A stretch of DNA of 64,000 nt, taken from Sebastes aleutianus. Taxonomy: Eukaryota; Chordata; Actinopteri; Perciformes; Sebastidae. Made by a program: the position numbers and the translations under genes. The DNA is taken from positions 3,848,477 through 3,912,476 of the forward strand of contig CAKAKS010000031.1 in NCBI GenBank assembly GCA_916700875.1, written 5' to 3'. Shown here one piece after another: positions 43,851 to 55,700 of the stretch. The notes under the pieces were generated by a model that searched no databases, had not been told where the DNA came from, and was given only the letters and a program-made list of their open reading frames with translations. Position 1 is the stretch's first letter; each line of letters opens with the position of its first letter.

Positions 43851-45025
43851 GCTCAAGCTCAAACTGGATACCAGTGCTATAGAAACAGGGAATGCTCACC
43901 TGAGTGGGACATTTCGAGGTGATGCTGGGAAGCCAGCTGTGGCTCAGCTTAGAAAAACATTGTGGCCAAAGCAAGGGGCTAACATCAAGTGCAAGCCAAT
44001 GCACTTCAACACGGCATCTGTCTTCCTTCTTCTGGTGGAGTTTATTGGTTTATTGTCTCATTTGAGATGTTCCCTAATGTTTACAACGATAATTGGAAAG
44101 GAAACAGCGTGATGATGCTCAAAGCCCCCCCACCCCCCTCCCTGACATCCATGATCAAGTCTATTAGATAAGACTTTAAGCACATTCTCAGTAATCCATT
44201 CACATGCAGAGGAAATGTTGAAATTGCTGCTGCATGCACCTGTTTGTGTTGTGTCACAGAGAGGGACTTCCTCTGCAGAGGTAGGGCTCTTTTTCTGGAC
44301 ATTTTGCGTATACTTGGAAGACTAAATGGAGTTTGATTTAAATTAAAACTCTCCGTATAAAGCTCCTTTGAAGTATCAGGATAAGTAATGACACTGAACT
44401 GCATAATCCCTGAGTCAGTTAAAGACGGAGAGGGAAAGACAGGGAAAAGAGGAGGAACCGAGGCAGGTAGGTAATTAAAGGTTGGGAGGATGGGAGGCTG
44501 GGATGGACTTACGGGTAGAGCTGCACGGCTGTTATTCATCATGCATGATGCTTGTGTCAGTGCTGTTATAATGCTCCAAGCTGTGCTTAGCATTTAAGCA
44601 TGAATACTGGCATACAAAGTGATCACGTCCTTACATTCTACAGGACTGTGCGACAGCAGTTATAGAATGGACAAACACCAAGCTGGAAGTGATGAGATGC
44701 ACACAATGAAAAGAAAACCTACCATAACATCTGAAATATTGATAGCAAATATGACGATGTGAGATTATGGAAAAGTTTAAAGCAAATATTGTCACTTGCT
44801 TTGGATTTTTAGAGGTGGGTTGTTTTTGGAAAGGGACACTTTTATTACTACTTTTGCTACCTTTTTGCTCGGTAAAAGTATTTTACATGCCAAACATGGT
44901 TTATTATCTGTGCACTAAGAGAAGTCCAGTATCGATATGCAGATTTATGGAAAAACTGTCCACAGAAAAAGATGTTGAACATGACCAAGAGTCTACAGTC
45001 ATGCTAGTAGCTCTGCAAGGCGGAA
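43851..45025. other. Intergenic, no recognised feature
   Basis: Unrecognised AT-rich sequence with short incidental open frames. Confidence 0.35.
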
Positions 45026-45390
45026 CCATAGACTGTATATAAAGATGGACGACATGACAGCTCCCCAAAAGTGAAGCCAAGACATCTGGATCTCCCCCTG
45101 GTGGCTGGCTCCAGTATACAGTAGGTCATAAAGGCCGCCTCCTCCCTGTTAGCGGATGGGACATGGGCCAAACTAAAAAGTCACGTCACATATATTTATC
45201 CCAAAGACGGTTTCTGTCATTTTAGGTAGTTTTTTCTTATTGAAAAAAATCATAGAAATCTTGTGAAATCTTTCAAACTTTACACAACAGTGTGTCCACT
45301 GGCAACGCATAGGTGCTGTTCCCCCAAATAGGAGGAGGCCTTAAGACCCGCAGTGCACCACCATGACAGCAGTGTGCAGAGAGAAGAGGA
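45026..45390 (+). repeat. Dispersed repeat family C, third copy
   Basis: ACCATAGACTGTATATAAAG at 45026, then ATGGACGACATGACAGCTCC and TCTCCCCCTGGTGGCTGGCT. The first 25 bp match the copies at 7423 and 8638; the rest is a different subfamily. The right boundary is uncertain. Confidence 0.5.
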
Positions 45391-46261
45391 AAAAGGGTGG
45401 GGCGAGGTCTTCCTCGTCTGTTAGTGGATTATTGGATTTGGATTATCTGTGCAGACAAAATTACCCATTAGGGAAAATTGTAGCATGCTCTCTCAGACGA
45501 GCTCATAAATGCTCTGGATGACACTCACCTTACCTCACACAACAGTGTGTGACCTGAACAGCATGTGGGAGACATCTGAGGGACCAGAATCAGTAAAGGC
45601 CCAAAAGATGCAGCCACTGGGGAGTGAAGTGGCAGAGATGATGAATATGTCAGCAAAGCGAGGCAGGATGTGCTCAAGAGCTGCTAATCATCACTCACTT
45701 GTGGGGGGGGGGGGCTGGGAAAACACAGGGAATGGAGGTGGAGTTGGGGGAGGGGTGAGAGGTGGTTTTGACTAAAGCTATTTTTATCTGGATTCCATGA
45801 AGACAGCTGTCATCCTCCTGAGTGCTTGTTGTGAGACGTTCCATCACCAGGAACAGTGAGACAAGAAAGAAGAAGCACTGTCACTATGTCTGTTATATTT
45901 GTGATACAATAATAATAATAAAAACCACTCCGTCTTTAATGCTTTCATAGAGGCCAGTTGTGGAGTGGGTGCGGAAAATCCTCATAAGCTCATCCGCTTT
46001 AGCTGAAAGCATTACAGACTTTGGGCTCTGTAACTGCCCGTGTGCCTCTGTAATCTGCTACTGTGTCCAACTGTAATTCTTTACCTGAGCCATCAAATAG
46101 AGCTGCTGCTGATCAAACATCACTGTGAGCTTGTATAACGTTGCTTATTATGTGTCTTCAAACTAAAATACATAAAAAAAAACCCACTTATAATTTATTT
46201 ATAGCCAATTATTTTTCACGTCTACAAAGCCAATGGCTTTCTGAAGGCCGTCTACTGTTTA
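45391..46261. other. Intergenic, no recognised feature
   Basis: It contains a G10 run near 45704 and simple AATAATAAT near 45908. No gene signal. Confidence 0.35.
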
Positions 46262-46956
46262 TATTAGAGCGGTCAATAGATTCAAATATTTAGTCGCGAT
46301 TAATTGATTAATTGATTAATTGATTGTCCATAGTTAATCGTGATTAATCGCAAATTAATCACATTTTTTATCTGTTCTTTAATGAACCTTAAAGGGAGAT
46401 TTGTCGAGTATTTAATACTCTTATCAACATGGGAGTGGACAAATATGCTGCTTTATGCAAATGTATGTATATATTTATTATTGGAAATCAATTAACAACA
46501 CTAAACAATGACAACTATTGTCTAGAAACCCTCACAGGTACTGCATTTAGCATTAAAAAATATGCTCAAATCTTAACATGGCAAACTGCAGCCCAACAGG
46601 CAACAACAGCTGTCAGTGTGTCAGTGTGCTGACTTGACTATGACTTGACCCAAACTGCATGTGATTATCATAAAGTGGGCATGTCTGTAAAGGGGAGACT
46701 CGTGGGTACCCATAGAACCCATTTTCATTCACATATCTTGAGGTCAGAGGTCAAGGGACCCTTTTGAAAATGGCCATGACAGTCTTTCCTCGCCAAAATT
46801 TAGCGCAAGTTTGGAGCATTATTTAGCCTCCTTCATGCCTTCGCAACAAACTAGTATGACATGGTTGGGTTTTTGAGTTTTCTATGATGCCAGTATCTTC
46901 ACTCTATAGCTTTAAAAGTGCAAGTTGCGTTAATGCGTTAACTTTGACAGCCCTGA
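46262..46956 (-). repeat. hAT-like nonautonomous repeat, copy 2 (inverted to copy 1)
   Basis: AGAGCGGTCAATAGATTCAA, then AGTTAATCGTGATTAATCGC, CATGGGAGTGGACAAATATG, CTCGTGGGTACCCATAGAAC and TAATGCGTTAACTTTGACAG, ending CCCTGA. Its reverse complement aligns with 77-723. Confidence 0.75.
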
Positions 46957-48449
46957 TTTACATTTTCTATTAAAGACTATTGTGGAATGTGAATTCAAAC
47001 ATTTCAGCATGTGGGTGGGTTCAGTTCACATTTCATGACCCTGACATTCCCGTGCCACTTCAGAGCCACCAGGACCTTCTGCCACCCGGTTGGTGAGACT
47101 GCGAGATAAGGACGGACAGAGTGACAGTGACATGCTCCACAGCCATAAGTCGGGAACGTAATTCCGCCGATGGTGGCCAAATGCCACAACATCGAGGGCT
47201 CTGATACGAGCCACAGATCCCCACTAGCATTCCCCCCCACAGCCCAATTTAGCAGCGTGTGCGAGTCAATGAATTCCTTACTGAAGACGGAGGAATGAGC
47301 TGCAGATCAAGGATTTAGCATTAATTAGTGAACCGTGTGCACGTGGCCTCAGGGCTCGCTGCCATACTATTCTTCATGCCACCTCGAATTAAACTTTATG
47401 TGGTTTTATACGGCTAATATTTTGATTGGATTTTCCTCTGTATTAAGGAAACACTGAGCACAGTGACGCCCTGGTTTTCAGTGATGCTGTGATGTTACAA
47501 TGTATTATCAAGTTGTTTTATTAAAGGTTTTGCAAAATATTAAATTCAATAAAATGGTAAAAAAAAAAGAAGAATCATCTCCCCACTTTGCAAGATCATT
47601 TGTCAGTTATCTAAGGAGCATGATGAAGGTTTAACACTTAGCTTCTACTATTGCCTTCACTGCAGAAGCACTACGTCAGTGAATAGGTCACATAAAAATA
47701 AAAAAAATAATCATTACTTCTGTTCTGCTTCATAATCACTAGAGAGAATAAACATAATCAATGAGCCATTGACATGACTGCATTAAGGATTACACTTTTG
47801 AATAGGCATGTAATTTGAGAAATTTCATTTATTTCCACTTTTTCATGTAAAAATATACATCAAGCAGCAATTTACTGCCAAAAGGAAAATATAACTTTTT
47901 TTATTTACCTCAGTTCAAAACGTTGGGTTTGTTTAATTTTGGTAAATTCTACATGGGAGTACATTTGACATTCATTTACGACTGTACTGACAGATACACC
48001 TGGACTGAAATTATTTAATTTGTATCGCCATGCAGAGAACACCATTTCACATAATTCAATGAAAGAGTGAAGAGTTCAGAAGTTTGGAAGTTTTTGTGCA
48101 TTTTTATGTTCAAAAAGTGCAGAAACAAAAACTTACAAATGCTGGAACACAAAATGAACACAGAAGCTACAATCACCATAGAGTATGAAGTCTGTAAACT
48201 GCATCAATGTGGAACTATGTACTACATTTTCTGAAGGTGGTCATGGACCTGTTTACAAAAAGATTATTGACTTTTGTATGATTTTCAACAACACATCTGC
48301 TTGTATGGATGTCAATAATAGATTTTTCTGTGTCCTAAGAAAACACTCTCAGGCATAAATGACCAAAATGCATATATGTATATATGTAGAGAATGAATTG
48401 CACTCTGAAAGCTGCTTAAAAAAGATTTTTTTCTAGAAAAGAAAATGCA
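46957..48449. other. Intergenic between the repeat and nup214, no gene
   Basis: No coding signal or named repeat. It ends at the likely nup214 poly(A) site. Confidence 0.35.
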
Positions 48450-48586
48450 TGTATATCTTCTTCCATTTTATTTAACCCAAATGCAACACAATCTCCGTCC
48501 CTTTTCCCTTCCCCGCATTACTGAATGTGGCACAAAGAGCTTGATTGCAGAAAGTACTGTAGCAGTGACGTGGAGCTTTAATAAAA
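48450..48586 (-). other. nup214: nup214 3' untranslated region
   Basis: A short 3' UTR between the TAG stop at 48589-48587 and the expected cleavage zone after the AATAAA at 48472-48467. The length of about 140 bases is inferred. Confidence 0.5.
48467..48472 (-). promoter_or_regulatory. nup214: nup214 polyadenylation signal AATAAA
   Basis: The minus strand reads GGTTAAATAAAATGG, 115 bases after the nup214 stop. Confidence 0.55.
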
Positions 48587-48623
48587 CTAGCTTCTCCAAC
48601 TGGCAAATGTTTGAGGACTTGAT
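48587..48623 (-). CDS. nup214: nup214 terminal coding exon, 37 bp
   Basis: Acceptor GTCATTTCTTCTTCCAG ends at 48624. The exon completes CA|A (Gln) and reads SSPQTFASWRS, then TAG. Vertebrate Nup214 ends in a GFGGWRS-like sequence preceded by SS-Q, so the WRS end identifies it. The FGG of mammals is FAS here, so the last FG is lost. An AATAAA follows 115 bases later. Confidence 0.85.
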
Positions 48624-51600
48624 CTGGAAGAAGAAATGACAGACAAAGCAGAGAGGGAGAGATTATTGAAAAAGAGTTCCAATGCTTGAAACAGCACCAG
48701 TATTATATTATTATTATAAGGATTACCACAAGACCTACATTATCCATTTGATGCTGGTATTAACATGTTGCATATTATTATTTCTGTCAGCATAAGAATG
48801 ATAAAGCTTCAAATAAAGTGTTGGAACAACTAGACAGATCATTTAAGTGATGTTGAGGAGCTTTGTGTTTCTTTTAAAGAGGAAGATGAGCAGAAATTGG
48901 GAATTTTAAGGGGTTCAAGAGGACAAACAAACAAACAAACAAACAGTAGAGCTGGACAGACAGCTTTGTATTCAAAATAAACACAAACACACACAAACAC
49001 CTTGCGTCTCATGTAATTTCTCAAATATCTGTAAATTTAATGGCAATACAATACTAATTTCTTCTTTCTTTCTATCTCTGGTTTTATTTTCCATCTTAAA
49101 GGGACTATTTGTAACTTTCAGAAATGCTTGTTAACAGCGACACCTGTGGCCGTGAAGTCAACGAAAGTCAGCGTCGGGCTCGCGCTTGCTCGCTCTAAAT
49201 AGACATGAACGAGCATCGCTCAACACAGTGAGGCGACACAAGTCAGCTAAAACCACAATATCACTCTATATTTCAGCTGCTTGGCAGTAATGTTAGCTGA
49301 CCAGACGAAGGTCTCTCCGTGAATCAATGCTGATCCTAGTGTTGGCTTTTCCTGCCTCAGCGCAGGCTGAGGCAGCAGGGCTCTGCAGCGAGTAACTCGT
49401 CTCCCGACCGCAGCCGGAGAGAACAGAGGAGACACCGGCACCCGGTCGGCAACGAGACGACAACGTTTCTCGTTGTGGAGCCCCGTCACTTCACAAGACA
49501 CGGGAAACCTCTGTTGGTCTGGAGGAGCTGCAGCAGTTATTTCTGCACAAACGTCCACTGTACATTCACTAGATATTCTCAGAGCTAAACTAACTCTTCT
49601 GCAGTGTGGAGTGAGCGCGCGTTCATGTCTAGAGGTGGCGCGAGTTCGCGAGAACGCGCGCGATGTCTGAGTGAAGGCGAGCAGGCAGAGGAGGAGAGGC
49701 AGCGGCCACACGCGAGCGCGCATATGCGAGTGCGCATGTGTCCCGACCCGGTACATTTATACGCTTAAAAAGTTACAAACAGTCCCTTTAATGTTTTTAA
49801 TATTTTTTTTGTTCATTTCCATGTGAAGCACTCAGTGCATGCAATGCACTTTGAGCTGCATTTCTTGTATGAAAGGTGCTATATAAATAAAGTTTATTAT
49901 TATTATTTTGTGGTCTGGTTGTGGTGGGCTGTTAAACTATGCTGCAAAAGTTTTTTGAAAATGTTGATTTTGAGTTTTATTCAAAGATGATCGAGGCTCG
50001 TTTTGCATATTTGCAAGAAAATAATAGTAATGCGATCCAATAAATGTGTACAGCTCAGCAAAGACACAGTAAGCATTGAGCTGGATGTACTATGTTGAGG
50101 AAGTCACAAAAGAGCAACTGAAAAAGACGGAGAGAGAGAAGGATTATTAACAGTATGTGAACGCGTCCAATAGGCTGAGCCTCGTCTCGACACACTCCTG
50201 CACACTTCAGAGTGCATTCCACTGGAACACACCCTGGGGAACGCTGTGCTGCCATGTGACACACAGCAGCAGCAAATGGAGGGAGAAGCAGCATGAGAGA
50301 CGGAGAGGTAGGAAGTGGGATGAAGGGATGAGAGACCGAAAAGGAGAGGCAGTGGGATGGGAATGAAAATCTAATCACAAGGGGGCAATTAGTAAGGAAG
50401 TGCTAGAAGAGCATTCAATCATGCACCTTCCATCTCAGGGACAGCGACTTTCCACAGGGGGTCACAATGATGTGCAGCACTGTACAGTATTTATTGTTTT
50501 ATTTAATCCACATTAAGATTTATCATTCATTTATTTTCTGTGTTTCAATACAGTGAAATAGCAATAAAGCTGAGTCTGAGTCTAAACGAATAAAGAGAAG
50601 AGAAAAGGCAAAAAAAAAGGAAATAAATGAGGGTAGATGAGGCGGTATTAAATCTGAAAGCTTCTATGGGGAACCGCGTTGTGGAAGAAAGATGTGAGCT
50701 TCAGCAGAGTTCCAGCACCACAGGCACAACAGGGAGGAACAGACAAATGTGGGTTTGTCCGTTCATTAGTTCACACACAAATGTGTTGACCACACTTACT
50801 GGTTTGTAGAACCAAAGGTGTTTCCAGAAAATCCTACGAGATGGAGAAGAGAAGTGATTAATTGGGTGATTGTAGAGGTTTCAGATGTTTCTATGGCGAA
50901 GCATAACTTTTCCCAGTATTCCTGGTATTGTCATGCTTCTTTTCCAGATAAACAAACACAATGTCAAAAGACACAAGACGAACACTTTTCAAAAATAAGA
51001 AAATAAATAAATACATAATTAAAAAAAGGAAAATAAATGAACTATTGTAAAATAATACAACAATACATATCAAGGATAATTGGGTGATTGTAGTAATAAA
51101 ACTTGATAGTGAAATTTGTGCCAAAAGATGAAAAGTCAAACATCCTAATGCATTCTCATTTCACAGAGTTATCTATGATAAACAGATCTTTGTGCTGCGT
51201 ACGTAACATGACCTGACACAGGCAAAGCATCGCTACCCAGGGCTATCAAAGATAGAAACAGAGAAGGTATAGAAAGATAAAGGTGTTGAGGAGCAGTTGG
51301 ATGGTCTGATGTACAATGTGTTTAATTTATGATTAATGACATTAAAGGCTGCAGAGAAGCAAAGGTGACCGAACACGTTGAGGAGACAAGAGTGAAAAAC
51401 AAATCACATAGAAATAACTGGGAGGAAGACAACAAGAGATCTCCAATCTACTACCAAATTTGGGTCTTGCCAGAAAACTCAGAGACATGCATGTTTGACT
51501 GTGAGAGACGTAGCTATTTCTACTGTTTGCTGTTCTGAATATTAATTTTTGAATAATAAATAATGTACGTCTGCATTTCAAAGCTTCCTATAATCACCAA

Positions 51601-52669
51601 CTAAAATGAAGTGCACAGACGTGAGATAAACCACTACATAGTGGATGGGAAATGAATAGGGCTGCCCCCTCTTAGACTAATCATTTCATTAATAACTAAT
51701 CGAATAAGTCTTTTGGTCTTAGTCGACGAAGATTTCTTTAATCGATTAGTTGTTTTTTATGCTTTCTTCACGCCGAATGACTTATTACCAAGAAACTAAT
51801 GAGCCCATTTCTGGCAAACACAAGATGTAAAGTGGTGCTTTTGTGTGATTCTTTGGGGAGAAACTCAGTTTTACGGATCTGTCGATTAAATCAACTCAAA
51901 ATCGTGTGTTAGTCGACAGCCCTAGAAATTACAATTGTGATTTGCACTGCTTGTCTAACTTTATAGGATATAAAGAGGTAAATACTGGACTGATCTCAAA
52001 AGCTAAAAGATGCTTTGTCATCATTACTATTCACCTGTACTGATGTTGGAAGAATTGCATACAGACTATACCTGAGCCACTGACCGTTGCTGCTGGTAGG
52101 ACATTTAAAGATGATGAGGGAAGAAAAAAAAGAGGGCAACTAAAGTAGTGGTCTCACCTCCCGCCTGTTGCTGTTGTTGCTGTTGTTGTTGTTGTTGCTG
52201 TTGTTGTTGTTGTTGTTGTTGCTGTTGTTGTTGCTGTTGTTGTTGTCCAAAGCCTGAGAAACTGCTGGGCTGCTGACTTCCAAACCCAGGGCCCTGCTGG
52301 GCCAGGCCCCCGAATGACGGAGCGCTCTGCTGATTGGCTAGAGCGCCAAAGGACGGGCCGCTGGGAGGTGAGGCAAACCTGAAAACGTAAGCAGATACAG
52401 ACAACGTGATGCGGTGAACAGTAACAAGAAAGTACAGCTACTACAACGATTTAAATTTAAATAAATATCGGATAGTGAACGGAGCTGATGTGACAAAATA
52501 CTTAGCGACCGGGCTGGATAATCATTTAACAGCTCTGCTTTCAACCAGCTATTTATTTGTACAAAGAGAAGAAAAGGGGAATAAGAAAGAAAAATAATGT
52601 ATATATTTCTTGTTTTGCTCCTTCCAAGTAAACATGCTACAAGGCAGAAGGTGTCAGATGGTGTCAGAT

Positions 52670-52726
<57 letters not shown>

Positions 52727-55700
52727 ATTGAGAGACGGGAGTTTAAACCATAATCCCACTCCTATTGACTCCCAAGGGAGAGAACAGGGAGAATAAGCAA
52801 AACAGAAGGGGAGAGAGAGGGAGAGAGGGAGAGAGAGAGAGAGCAGGCCAGTTTAATCTGCAGGCAGCATGACCCCGGAGTGAGATTATCTGAGGGGAAT
52901 AATCTAGTCCTGCACAGGGCTCCATAGTTTTGGGCTCACAGCCATGCTCACTGTAACAAAACACATGCACATGGGGCACACACAATGTTGATCAAACTGG
53001 AGAAATCATTAGAGTGGAAATCATATAAAGGAGGAAAAGATTTAAAAAAAAAAATCTCTAAATTCAAATTAAAAACTTTAATTTTAAATTTTGGTTTGGA
53101 AGAAAAGTGTGCGCATTTCAGTGTGAAAGCAGCCTCGCTCAGTAAATGGATAAGGTTTCCAAAACTTGCTCCATTTGGTTAATTATATTGCTATAATGTT
53201 AATAGAGGGTTTAACAATGTGGTGAATGTTGCTCTTCATTTGCTTTATGTGATATGCTTAGTGATGGCGCGTGGAGCGAGAGAGAACACAGATGTTCAGA
53301 GTCCCAAAAAAGCAGATCTGACCCTGCGGGCGAAATCAGCCGCTCCGTAGTGTCTGCTAACCGTGTTAACTGGTGACTTTCAGACAAAAGCGTCCGTGGT
53401 CGCTCGTAGTAACTTACACAAATGGTCGCTGTTTCTAATAAACACAGAAGAGTATTTAAAATGGATTAAAGTGAAATTGAAGGCTTTTACGAGGACACCT
53501 AATGTTCTGTTCATGTTTTCAAAAGCTGCGGTCACTACGAGCAACCACGGCCCATTCGGCTGAGAGTCAGTTAACGCGGTTAGCAGACACTTTGTACGTG
53601 TTCTGTTTGTGATGCCGACCGAATGAGGTTTACTTTGTGGTCATTATCGTCCTAGTTAGAGCGACTAATGATACATTTCATGATAACGCCACAGTGAGTT
53701 GATTGAGTTCATTTATTCTGTGGCCCCTAACAGTGTCTCAGCCCAGTAACGTTAGCTACGTCAGCTAAGCAGTGTTAAAGACGCAGTGGGTAGAAATGGA
53801 GCAAATATGATTAAAAAAAAGTTATTTTTATAAAAAGGTCATTATATCCAGACAGTAGTGCATGAGACGCGTAATCTGAAAAGAAATCATATGCCTGTGT
53901 GTCCTCCGGAGAACCACGAGTCAATCACTCGCAAACCCCGACCAAACGGTCAAACTAGGCAGCGCTGATCAAATATGAATTGGGGATGTTAATAATTAAC
54001 CATTCAACCGATAATCGAAATTAAGCATTTTAACCGGTTAACACTATCGGTTAAAAGAAATATTAATAATTAATTAAAAAGCTGAGCAAAACTCAGAGGA
54101 GCAAGGGCGTTTCAGTTTAAGGAGAAAAGCTGGTCCACCTTAACAGCCCTCCTTAAGAGGGTCTGAGCCGGCGTTGCAAGATACAGGAAGTTGGTTTTTT
54201 TTTCAAAGCGTTCACAGAGCATAGTACGTTTCTTACCCAAATCCTCCCATGCTGGAAGCCGCTGTGCCCTCTCCAAACACTTTACCAGCGGAGGGAACCA
54301 TGTTGTTGGGGAAGGAAGGGCTTGAGCCGAATGTTGCTCCAGTACCAAATGCTTGGGAACTACCAAAGGAAGGGGGACTCCCGAACACTGGAGCGCTGCC
54401 AAAACCACCTGTAGTGGGAGAAAGAGATAAGTGCTTAAAAAGGTGTTGTAGCAGAAAACAGTAGAACATATCCAGAGAGTTACATGGTCCTTTGCACTGT
54501 TTCTGTGGCTTTTACAGCATGGTGTGACTATAGCTTCATAAGATATTTCACCTATGTCGAGGGTATTTTTCTTTTCACAGAACTCTGAACAGTTCTACTT
54601 CGACTCCTGTGTAAATATATAAAATAACTACTACTCATACATCCTTGGTGTGGTCTGAACCGGGGCTGACACTACCTAAAGGATAATAACGGTACACAAG
54701 TATAAAAATGAGTATTGTTTTTGATCATAGTTCCAATAAAAGTGAATATTTGTCCCTGTCTGAACATGGTGAATACAGTTACAACAATGTGTCTTGTTGT
54801 GTCCAGTGCATTATTGTTTTGGAACAACACTCTGTGACAGCTTAAAGACGGGATGAATACCTCACACCAACTGAATGCCTCAGAGGTAGGATTGGCAGGG
54901 GAGAAAGGGTGCGCTGAAATTACAGCCTGGCTACCAGCATGCCCCAGTAAATAATTGATTGAGCTAATGTAACAAGATTACATTCCCTGTGCGTTGGCCA
55001 GTGATAGGGCATTAGTATGCTGAGTGGTGCCAATATCCCAGCGGAGCTAAGCGATAGCTTGGATGGCCACTACAATGATCAAGACTGTTTTGGGTTTTTT
55101 TAAATCAAGAATTGCAAAAAAAAATGAAAAAGACAGATGCTCAATTTACATCTTTAAAACCAAGTTATCTATTTGGGAAGAATTAAGTTAATTCTTCACA
55201 CTTAAGCTTGCTTTTCAGCTAATTTAATTTAATTTAATCCACTCTAAATTGTTAATCTGCTAAATAGTCTTGGTGCCCTGGCATATGGGAGCATAGCAGG
55301 CAGATTAGACCATGTGAGATATCTAAATAAGCTAAATGTCTTTTTTTATTTTTTTTACAAATGTATTAAGGACAGAATCAGCAAAGCACTTTTAAAGCTG
55401 TGAGACCATAAACCAAACAGACCACATGACTTGATACTTGATATTAACTCCTGCATACATGCCGTTTTTTGCATGCATTATAAATGTGTTATTTTTGTAC
55501 CTATTCTAAAATGGTTTATTTCTGGTGTGTTCTTTATACTATGACAGTTTTCCTAAAAATTAATTTAAAAAAAATTGCTATATATCGCAAATATATCACA
55601 ACATATTGAATCGTAACCCCTGTATCATGATACACATCGTATCGCCAGATTCTTGTCAATACACATCCTTAATAATGACTATTTTAACTGTATGGTATAG

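Noticed and set aside
49247..49756. 169-codon minus-strand frame with many Arg and Cys
   Set aside because: It lies wholly inside the TTAA-flanked MITE. It has no recognisable domain and is open by virtue of high GC.
50040..50117. Alternative nup214 terminal exon after a strong acceptor (CTCTCCGTCTTTTTCAG at 50118)
   Set aside because: The tract is excellent, but the in-phase reading after the microexon is HCSFVTSST stop, with no resemblance to the Nup214 end. The 48623-48587 exon gives the expected WRS end. A minor alternative isoform cannot be excluded.
52105..52157. Reading through the polyQ exon into GETTTLVALFFFFPHHL as the Nup214 end
   Set aside because: A consensus donor (GAG|GTGAGA) precedes it, and two downstream exons complete the conserved C-terminus in phase.
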